From: Oscillospiraceae bacterium
Lineage (GTDB): Bacteria > Bacillota > Clostridia > Oscillospirales > Ruminococcaceae
NCBI GenBank assembly: GCA_016303195.1
Contig: JAEDMD010000028.1
Span: 1-13,588, forward strand
Length of the DNA: 13,588 nt
Direction of reading: 5' to 3'
A program made the position numbers and the translations under genes. Each line of letters begins with the position of its first letter. Within the stretch, counting starts at the first letter, position 1. Below, piece after piece: positions 1 through 6,869 of the stretch. Below the pieces are notes generated by a model. It was not told the origin of the DNA. It worked only from the letters and a program-made list of their open reading frames with translations, and searched no databases.

Positions 1-87
1 CAAGGAGTTTTCGTGCAAGATGACGGAAAATATGCAAGTAGATGCGCTGCCAAGCTGTCAGGCGGGCTTTGTGCGGTGTTGCCTTAA
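1..87 (+). CDS. Possible 3' end of an upstream gene (partial, unidentified)
   Basis: The first reading frame is open from base 1 to a TAA at 85-87 and gives 28 residues ending in SGGLCAVLP. The frame would close 32 bp before aroE, which suits the end of an upstream operon member. A second frame is also open here, running to a stop that overlaps the aroE start, so the choice of frame is not secure. No family can be named from so short a tail. Codon use looks similar to the neighbouring genes, but that is a weak argument over 28 codons. Confidence 0.3.
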   Translation, partial: QGVFVQDDGKYASRCAAKLSGGLCAVLP

Positions 88-119
88 GTTTAAAATAATA
101 TTAACGGAGTTGTTGAACA

Positions 120-962
120 ATGAATAAATTCGCACTTACAGGTCATCCGCTGGGACATTCCATGTCTCCGCTGATACATGAAAAGCTGTTCGCACTCAGC
201 GGACGCACCGACTCGACATATGAACTCATCGACATCGAGCCTGAAAAGATACCTCAGAGCCGTGAGCTTTTCCTCAGCCTTTGCGGTATGAACGTAACCA
301 TCCCACACAAGCAGAATGTGATCCCGCTGATGGACGAGCTTGCTGACAGCGCTCTCCGCTACAATTCAGTGAACTGCATAAAGAACGACAACGGAAAGCT
401 CATCGGCTACAATACCGACTGCGACGGCTTTCTCCGCTCTGCCGAGGGACTCCCTATCGGCGGAAAAGTCGCTGTTCTCGGATGCGGCGGTGTCGGCAGA
501 ATGATCGCCATTGAAGTTGCAAGACACGGCGGTGAGATAACTCTCGCTGTTATTCCGCAGGATATGAAAAATGCCCAGATACTCATGGCTGAGATAATGG
601 AAAAATGTTCGGGCGCATCCGTGAAGATCGTCAATATCGCCGATCTGGACGGTAAATTCGACCTGCTCATAAATGCTACCCCTGTGGGAATGTTCCCGAA
701 AACTGACGCTTGCGCTGTAAGCGACAAGGTCATCGAAAACAGCGGAAGCGTGTTCGATGTTATCTACAACCCCATCGAGACACTCCTCATGAAGAAGGCA
801 AGAGCAATGGGCAAGACTGCTGTGGGCGGTGCGGCAATGCTGGTATATCAGGCTGTAAAGGCTCATGAGATATGGTACGGCGGCAAGTTCACCAACGAGG
901 AGATAGCTCCTATCATCAAGGCTGTCGAGGATGCTGTTGTCGCACAGAACGAAAAGAACTGA
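120..962 (+). CDS. aroE: Shikimate dehydrogenase AroE
   Basis: This cytosolic enzyme reduces 3-dehydroshikimate to shikimate with NAD(P)H in the chorismate pathway. The 280 residues match the usual family length. The N-terminal shikimate-binding segment GHPLGHSMSP (residues 8-17) carries the two substrate serines S14 and S16. The motif NVTIPHK ends at the catalytic Lys64, and YNTDCDG holds the partner Asp100. A Rossmann glycine loop GCGGVG lies at 121-126, and GGAAMLVYQ ends at Gln244. The usual NADP-phosphate motif NRTxxKA after the second Rossmann strand is absent: the matching residues (about 144-152) read VIPQDMKNA, so cofactor preference may differ. The ATG has a modest ACGGAG ribosome site at 104-109. 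aroK follows 77 bp downstream, so both work in the same pathway. Identification is secure; the cofactor remark is inference. Confidence 0.95.
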   Translation: MNKFALTGHPLGHSMSPLIHEKLFALSGRTDSTYELIDIEPEKIPQSRELFLSLCGMNVTIPHKQNVIPLMDELADSALRYNSVNCIKNDNGKLIGYNTDCDGFLRSAEGLPIGGKVAVLGCGGVGRMIAIEVARHGGEITLAVIPQDMKNAQILMAEIMEKCSGASVKIVNIADLDGKFDLLINATPVGMFPKTDACAVSDKVIENSGSVFDVIYNPIETLLMKKARAMGKTAVGGAAMLVYQAVKAHEIWYGGKFTNEEIAPIIKAVEDAVVAQNEKN

Positions 963-967
963 CATAA

Positions 968-1017
968 AAAAGCAGATCGGCAGAATGTGCGGATCCACCG
1001 CTTTTACTGATTTTTTT
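968..1017 (+). terminator. Weak hairpin plus T tract between aroE and aroK
   Basis: The 77-bp gap between aroE and aroK contains AAAAGC (968-973) facing GCTTTT (1000-1005), or alternatively a short GCGG/CCGC stem (989-992 with 998-1001). TTTT and then seven T at 1011-1017 follow. Both stems are short. It could be a partial terminator or attenuator that lowers aroK expression, or chance. Its existence as a regulator is inference only. Confidence 0.25.
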
Positions 1018-1039
1018 ATACCAAGAAAGGATAGCTAAC

Positions 1040-1537
1040 ATGACCATATTTTTATGCGGCTTTATGGGCTGTGGAAAGACTACAGCAGGCAAGCTGGCAG
1101 CAAAAAAACTGGGAAGCGGCTTCACCGATACGGATGATCTTATCGTCCGCACCCTTGGAATGTCCATCCCCGATATTTTCGAGAAAAAAGGCGAGCCTTT
1201 CTTCCGTCAGACCGAAGCTGAGATAGTGAAGTCCCTTTGCGGAAAAACCATCGTTGCGGCTTGCGGAGGCGGAGCAATGCTCAATCCCGATACCGCAAAA
1301 GCCGCAAGAGAAGCAGGCGCTGAGATCGTTTTTCTCGATGTTCCCTTTGAGACCTGCTATGAGCGTATCAGCGGCGATACCAACCGCCCCATCGTTATGC
1401 GCTCCACAAAGGAGGAACTGAAAGCCCTCTATGACCAGCGCCGTGAGATATATCTGAAACATTCCACCGTGAGAGTTGAATGTGACGGAAGTCCCGTTGA
1501 AAATGCCGAGAAGATAGCTCAGGCTGTCAGAAAGTGA
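1040..1537 (+). CDS. aroK: Shikimate kinase AroK
   Basis: This cytosolic kinase phosphorylates shikimate at the 3-hydroxyl with ATP, the step after AroE. At 165 residues it has typical family length. The P-loop GFMGCGKT occupies residues 7-14. DTD (30-32) gives the magnesium/shikimate aspartates, Arg56 in FFRQTE and the GGG triplet at 76-78 bind shikimate, Arg116 in NRP lies in the mobile lid, and Arg134/Arg135 near YDQRRE fit the conserved C-terminal arginine. The start ATG follows a good AGAAAGGA ribosome site (1024-1031) at 8-nt spacing. The next gene begins 6 bp after the stop, so translation of the two is probably coupled. All expected catalytic residues are present. An aroL-type naming is possible, but there is no reason here to prefer it. 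Confidence 0.95.
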   Translation: MTIFLCGFMGCGKTTAGKLAAKKLGSGFTDTDDLIVRTLGMSIPDIFEKKGEPFFRQTEAEIVKSLCGKTIVAACGGGAMLNPDTAKAAREAGAEIVFLDVPFETCYERISGDTNRPIVMRSTKEELKALYDQRREIYLKHSTVRVECDGSPVENAEKIAQAVRK

Positions 1538-1543
1538 GCGGAA

Positions 1544-2701
1544 ATGCTTATATACAACGCTGAGATATTCACTATGGACGAGCAGGGAGTTATCCCAAAC
1601 GGCTATGTTTCCGTCGAAAACGGCAAGATAACTGCCATAGGTCATGGCACTCCCGACACCATCCCCGATAACAGCATAAACGCTGAGGGAGGCGCTCTCT
1701 ATCCGGGTTTCATCGATGCACATACCCATCTTGGTATCATCGAGGACGGACTTGACTTCGAGGGCGACGACTGCAACGAATCCACTGACCCGTTCACTCC
1801 TCAGATGAGGGCGATAGACGGTATAAACCCGTTCGACCGCTGTTTCGCTGAGGCAAGAACACGTGGCATAACTGCTGTTGCTTCAAGCCCCGGAAGTGCA
1901 AATCCCTGCGGCGGCGAGATATGCGCTGTAAAGACCGACGGCAGACGTATCGACGATATGCTGATACGCACCTGCGGTATAAAATTCGCTCTCGGTGAAA
2001 ATCCAAAAAATGTCTACAATGACAGGGCTGAAACTCCCATAACACGCATGGCTGTAACTGCTCTCATCCGTGAGGGACTTTATAAAGCCAAGCGCTACGT
2101 TCACGATATGAACAGCTACTATCAGGACAGCGAGAATTACGATCCGCCTGAGTATGATATCAAGTGCGAGGCTCTCATGCCTCTGCTTGAGCGCAAAATA
2201 AAGGGATTTTTCCATTGTCACCGTGCGGACGATATCTGTACTGCAATGCGTATCGCAAAGGAATTCGCCCTCGACCCTGTTATCATCCACGGCACTGAGG
2301 CTTATAAAATAGCCGACATCATCGCTGAGGAAAATATCCCCGTGATATGCGGTCCGCTGATATGCGACCGCTGTAAGCCCGAAATGAAAGGTCTGGAGCT
2401 GAAAAACGCTTCCGTCCTTATTGAAAATGGCGTAAAAACTGCCATATGCACCGACCACACCGTTATCCCGATACAGTATCTTCCTCTTTCGGCAATGGCG
2501 GCTGTAAAGGGAGGAATGGACTTCAGCGACGCACTGAAAGCACTCACCTGCGTTCCTGCCGAAATATTGGGAATTTCCGATACCGTCGGAACTGTGACCG
2601 CAGGCAAGGATGCAGATCTGCAATTGTACAAAAAGGGCATGAACCCACTCGACCTTATGAGCGAGCCGTGCCTTGTTATGATAAACGGAAAAGAAGTGTA
2701 A
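1544..2701 (+). CDS. Metal-dependent amidohydrolase (imidazolonepropionase-like)
   Basis: This is a 385-residue enzyme of the amidohydrolase superfamily, cytosolic since no signal peptide is visible. An N-terminal beta-sandwich strand region leads into PGFIDAHTH, with the metal histidines H60 and H62. Later ligand candidates are H224 or H226 (FHCHRADD), H249 (IIHGTE) and the Asp304 of TDH. The C-terminal segment GTVTAGKDADLQLY is the typical return strand. Conserved stretches such as FALGENPKNVYND match a subgroup common in Firmicutes whose substrate is, as far as I know, undefined; hydrolysis of a cyclic amide or peptide-like bond is likely. The ATG lies 6 bp after aroK with only a weak GAGCGGA site, which suggests coupling. 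A link to the shikimate pathway is not shown by the sequence. Family assignment is secure, substrate unknown. Confidence 0.88.
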   Translation: MLIYNAEIFTMDEQGVIPNGYVSVENGKITAIGHGTPDTIPDNSINAEGGALYPGFIDAHTHLGIIEDGLDFEGDDCNESTDPFTPQMRAIDGINPFDRCFAEARTRGITAVASSPGSANPCGGEICAVKTDGRRIDDMLIRTCGIKFALGENPKNVYNDRAETPITRMAVTALIREGLYKAKRYVHDMNSYYQDSENYDPPEYDIKCEALMPLLERKIKGFFHCHRADDICTAMRIAKEFALDPVIIHGTEAYKIADIIAEENIPVICGPLICDRCKPEMKGLELKNASVLIENGVKTAICTDHTVIPIQYLPLSAMAAVKGGMDFSDALKALTCVPAEILGISDTVGTVTAGKDADLQLYKKGMNPLDLMSEPCLVMINGKEV

Positions 2702-2716
2702 GACAGAAAGGGTGAG

Positions 2717-3922
2717 ATGTACATGAAGAAAACCATTGCTATGCTTGCCGCAGTCGGTATTACGGCATTTTCTGTGCCGAACAGTTTTCCTGTGAGCCAT
2801 GCCGCAAATGTGGAATTCCGATACACTGTTGACAACGGTACTGCTACCATCACAGGCGCTTCGGGAGTTTCGGATGTTCTTGATATACCGTCAAAGATCG
2901 ACGGTCTTACTGTTACCGATATTGCTGACGGATTCTTCATGAACAGCATCGGTCTGACCGTTGTTACGCTCCCCGACAGCCTTGTGAGCATCGGCAAAAA
3001 GGCATTCAGCAATTGCGCCGAGCTTACCAATGTCTATATCGGTTCCGGAACTTCCATCATCGACGAACAGGCATTTTCCGCCTGTCCGAAATTACAGCGC
3101 ATAAGCGTCAGCCCCGACAATAAAGTCTATCATTCCGAAAACGGCTCTCTGTACAAGGACGATTGCCTCCACATCTATGCAGGAAGCGGACAGGCAGTTA
3201 TCGCTCCGACTACTGTTTCCATCGGGAAATACGCATTTTTCGGCAAAACAGAGCTTACATCCGTTGAGATGCCCTACGGCATCGAAACCATCGGTGACTA
3301 TGCATTTGCAGGCTGTCTCTCCCTTACCAATGCGGATATCCCCGACACTGTCACATCTCTTGGAAATTCCTGTTTCCTTAGCTGTACTGCCCTTGATGCA
3401 GTCCACATAGGCGGAGCAGTCACAACTATCCCCGACAGTTGTTTCCACGGTTGTACCGCCCTCAGAGCAGTCCACATCCCCAATTCTGTAACTTCTATCA
3501 AAAGCCATGCATTTTATAGCTGTGATAATCTGGTAAATGTCTATATTCCGCCGTCTGTTGTGGATATCGGCTCGGATGCTCTCGGACGCAAATTCGTTAT
3601 CAGAAACGATGATGTTGAGAATATACCCAACTTTACGATCAAGGGAACTGTCGGTTCAGCCGCTCAGAGATACGCTTCGGGAATGGGGATGCTTTTCGTT
3701 GAAGAAGTCTCCGTGACCCGTGGCGATGTGAACTCCGATAATATCATCGATGGAAATGATGCCACAATGACACTTTCGGAATACGCACTTCTCTCCTCAG
3801 GCAAAACAGGAACTTTCAGCGATATCCAGCGGAAAGCCGCCGACTTCAATCAGGACAGCACCGTTGACGGCAAAGATGCCGCCGCTATCCTGACATACTA
3901 TGCACAAATATCCGTTAATTGA
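2717..3922 (+). CDS. Secreted BspA-type leucine-rich-repeat protein with C-terminal dockerin
   Basis: The protein has 401 residues. An N-terminal signal peptide (KK, then a hydrophobic stretch, cleavage near SHA at 27-29) sends it outside the cell. Residues about 45-290 hold roughly nine repeats of about 23 residues with the pattern F-x-x-C-x-x-L-x-x-V-x-I-P-x-x-V-x-x-I, the LRR_5/BspA type, usually a binding rather than catalytic fold. From residue 336 a dockerin follows: two canonical 12-residue calcium loops, D337 to D348 and D376 to D387, with D/N/D at positions 1, 3 and 5. It contains no cysteine and so differs from the three other dockerins in this window. The gene starts 15 bp after the amidohydrolase. 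An in-frame ATG at 2723 (MKKTIAM) has better spacing from the GGTGAG sequence and may be the true start. A ligand cannot be named. Confidence 0.88.
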   Translation: MYMKKTIAMLAAVGITAFSVPNSFPVSHAANVEFRYTVDNGTATITGASGVSDVLDIPSKIDGLTVTDIADGFFMNSIGLTVVTLPDSLVSIGKKAFSNCAELTNVYIGSGTSIIDEQAFSACPKLQRISVSPDNKVYHSENGSLYKDDCLHIYAGSGQAVIAPTTVSIGKYAFFGKTELTSVEMPYGIETIGDYAFAGCLSLTNADIPDTVTSLGNSCFLSCTALDAVHIGGAVTTIPDSCFHGCTALRAVHIPNSVTSIKSHAFYSCDNLVNVYIPPSVVDIGSDALGRKFVIRNDDVENIPNFTIKGTVGSAAQRYASGMGMLFVEEVSVTRGDVNSDNIIDGNDATMTLSEYALLSSGKTGTFSDIQRKAADFNQDSTVDGKDAAAILTYYAQISVN

Positions 3923-3944
3923 TTTTTTGAAATATAAAAACATC

Positions 3945-3967
3945 AGGGACGCTCAAAAAGCGTCCCT
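3945..3967. terminator. Hairpin downstream of the LRR-dockerin gene
   Basis: A perfect 9-bp GC-rich stem (AGGGACGCT with AGCGTCCCT) and a 5-nt loop CAAAA begins 23 bp after the LRR stop codon. No clean T tract follows on the + strand, so it would be an imperfect intrinsic terminator. It is also the left hairpin of the inverted-repeat element. Confidence 0.4.
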
Positions 3968-4120
3968 CAGCTTATCGAAAAAGTCATATTTTATCCCCCC
4001 ACAAGGGCTGTCAGCCCTTGACCTGACCAAAGGGATGTGATCCCTTTGGAAACCCAATGTTTGAGTTTCAGGCTTGATTCAAACTTTTTTGACAGACTGA
4101 GGGCGCTCGGAAAGCGCCCT
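3945..4120. repeat. MITE-like structured intergenic element with imperfect terminal inverted repeats
   Basis: Bases 3945-3984 and the reverse complement of 4083-4120 align nearly end to end. Both read AGGG-CGCT, a short loop, AGCG-CCCTCAG and then a segment ending AAAAAGT, so they form terminal inverted repeats of 40 and 38 bp. Each terminus is itself a hairpin (stems of 9 and 8 bp). Between them lie two more perfect hairpins, 4002-4020 (8-bp stem, loop GTC) and 4027-4049 (10-bp stem, loop GTG). There is no coding capacity. The architecture suits a miniature inverted-repeat element or a REP-like repeat. It sits just after the LRR gene and may also end its transcript. Copy number elsewhere cannot be judged from this window. 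Confidence 0.6.
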
Positions 4121-4132
4121 ACACGGTTTTAA

Positions 4133-4165
4133 TGAATAAGTGTCATGGGACACCACAGTTATTCA
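4133..4165. other. Imperfect hairpin upstream of guaB
   Basis: TGAATAA (4133-4139) pairs with TTATTCA (4159-4165). Inside it GTGTC (4140-4144) pairs with GACAC (4149-4153) around an ATGG loop, leaving a 5-nt one-sided bulge. That gives 12 base pairs in all, lying about 135 bp before the guaB promoter and directly after the MITE-like element. A second, weaker stem with a trailing T run (AATGTG/CACATT, 4213-4233, then TTTTTT at 4235-4240) lies further on. Function is unknown; a terminator for leftward or rightward read-through is one option. Confidence 0.35.
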
Positions 4166-4299
4166 CTATTCTTTATTTATTATTTCCCGGTTGACTGAAT
4201 ATCGACCGCTTTAATGTGATATCAGAACACATTGCTTTTTTCGCCAAAAGGCGACATAAATGAACATGGATTTTCTCATACCGTCTATGCACAATACTG

Positions 4300-5850
<1,551 letters not shown>

Positions 5851-5876
5851 CAGCATTTCGCTCAATGCTATAAACC

Positions 5877-5906
5877 AAAAGGACGGTCGATCGACCGTCC
5901 TTTTTT
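5877..5906 (+). terminator. guaB intrinsic terminator
   Basis: A perfect palindrome (5877-5904) starts 27 bp after guaB: AAAAGGACGGTC, a GATC loop, and GACCGTCC running into six T (5901-5906). A rho-independent terminator, mainly for the + strand; because of its symmetry it could also act on the - strand. Confidence 0.9.
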
Positions 5907-5952
5907 CTGATTACAGATGATTTACAATAAATTTAAAATATAGAGCGATATA

Positions 5953-5981
5953 TTGACATATATGCCTAAGCGTGATATGAT
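5953..5981 (+). promoter_or_regulatory. Promoter of the membrane-anchored protein gene
   Basis: A perfect -35 TTGACA (5953-5958), a 17-bp spacer and a -10 TATGAT (5976-5981) lie 36 bp before the next start codon, with AAGGAGGG (6004-6011) as ribosome site. This is near-consensus, so the orphan gene is probably well expressed. Confidence 0.75.
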
Positions 5982-6017
5982 ATTAACAAAGATAAACACC
6001 AACAAGGAGGGTTTTCT

Positions 6018-6698
6018 ATGAGATCATGCATAAGATATGCCATTGCTTTTTTAATGTCCGTTCTGACCATTATTTGCAGTATCACAAGCGTTTCAGCAAT
6101 GGGGCTTTATCAATGGGAAATAAATATCAGCTACACCAATGCACCGCAGGGAACTGCTTTTGTGGATATCCTTTTCAAAACGGCTGAGAATGATATCTAT
6201 GCGCCGAATGAAGATTCCTCCATTTACACCGAGCGAAGCGCCTGCAAAACAGTCGCACTCCCCGACACCGACATCGAATTCGCCTCTGACTGTGGACTTG
6301 CGGAATATGATGACGGCTTTACAAGCTGTATGATGAGACGCTATTTTGTCAGCTATAATTCCGCTTCCGACGGAAAATGCACTCTGAAATTTCCTCAGCC
6401 ATGCAATGCGGACAATGATAAAGTTTTCCAATACTACGGTGAATTCAAAGCTGCATACTGCGACAGGGACGGAAATGTTCTTCTTGTCACCGAACCTGTA
6501 AAAGTAAAGCCACACAAGCACCCATGTGTTTATGAAGTCAGCGCCGACGGAAATACCGCCGACTGCCATGCAATTATGGACATTTCCATCTATATCGCCC
6601 CTGTTATCATCGGATGTGTTATAATTATCCCGATCATCATAATTTTCAGCATTGCAATGGCAATTTCCAAAAAGAAAGCAAATAAAACTACCAAATAA
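6018..6698 (+). CDS. Secreted, C-terminally membrane-anchored protein of unknown function
   Basis: I do not recognise a family. The 226 residues begin with a signal peptide (a hydrophobic core to about residue 22, cleavage likely after SVSA at 27). An extracellular domain of about 160 residues follows, rich in Asp and aromatic residues and with several cysteines, which may form disulfides. Near the C-terminus a long Ile-rich transmembrane helix (about 190-217) ends in KKKANK, so the bulk should lie outside the cell with a short basic tail inside. There is no LPxTG motif, dockerin or cohesin-like signature that I can see. It is a single-gene unit with its own strong promoter and ribosome site, facing the xylanase gene head-on. 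A role at the cell surface is likely; nothing more specific is supported. Confidence 0.8.
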   Translation: MRSCIRYAIAFLMSVLTIICSITSVSAMGLYQWEINISYTNAPQGTAFVDILFKTAENDIYAPNEDSSIYTERSACKTVALPDTDIEFASDCGLAEYDDGFTSCMMRRYFVSYNSASDGKCTLKFPQPCNADNDKVFQYYGEFKAAYCDRDGNVLLVTEPVKVKPHKHPCVYEVSADGNTADCHAIMDISIYIAPVIIGCVIIIPIIIIFSIAMAISKKKANKTTK

Positions 6699-6721
6699 AA
6701 GTTTCTCTCAAACTCTCTTTC

Positions 6722-6766
6722 TAAAACTTTTAGTTTTAAATTTTGCCCCTGACAGGGGCAAAATTT
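6722..6766. terminator. Two adjacent hairpins after the membrane-protein gene
   Basis: TAAAACT/AGTTTTA (6722-6738, loop TTT) is followed by a perfect 13-bp stem (6738-6750 with 6754-6766, loop GAC) that has CCCCT/AGGGG at its top and AAATTTT arms. The A/T arms give T tracts on either strand, so the second hairpin can end transcription from both sides of this convergent gap. Confidence 0.65.
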
Positions 6767-6793
6767 CAGTTTAAAGTCTTTGGAAAAGGGGTT

Positions 6794-6830
6794 CGGGGAA
6801 AGAACCTTTCCTCAGAAAGGTTTTTCCCCG
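6794..6830. terminator. Long bulged hairpin in the convergent gap
   Basis: CGGGGAAA (6794-6801) pairs with TTTCCCCG (6823-6830), and AACCTTTC (6803-6810) pairs with GAAAGGTT (6815-6822) around a CTCA loop. That makes a 16-bp stem with one bulged G at 6802. It lies about 40 bp after the xylanase stop codon (- strand). It could be a bidirectional terminator or part of a dispersed intergenic repeat; similar GGGGTTCGGGGAAAGAAC sequences are, from memory, common between genes in related clostridia. Confidence 0.5.
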
Positions 6831-6869
6831 ATAATCACCTGTAAAGTTTCTATAACAGAAACAATTTTA

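Noticed and set aside
366..998. 210-residue - strand open frame opposite aroE
   Set aside because: aroE carries all catalytic motifs in the other strand; this frame has no recognisable domain and is a codon-bias shadow.
1883..2800. 305-residue - strand open frame opposite the amidohydrolase
   Set aside because: It is rich in His/Cys/Tyr, as is typical of antisense reads, and spans the boundary of two clear + strand genes.
4241..4254. TCGCC-AAAA-GGCGA hairpin as a terminator upstream of guaB
   Set aside because: The stem is only 5 bp and no T tract follows it on either strand; the T run lies on the wrong side.
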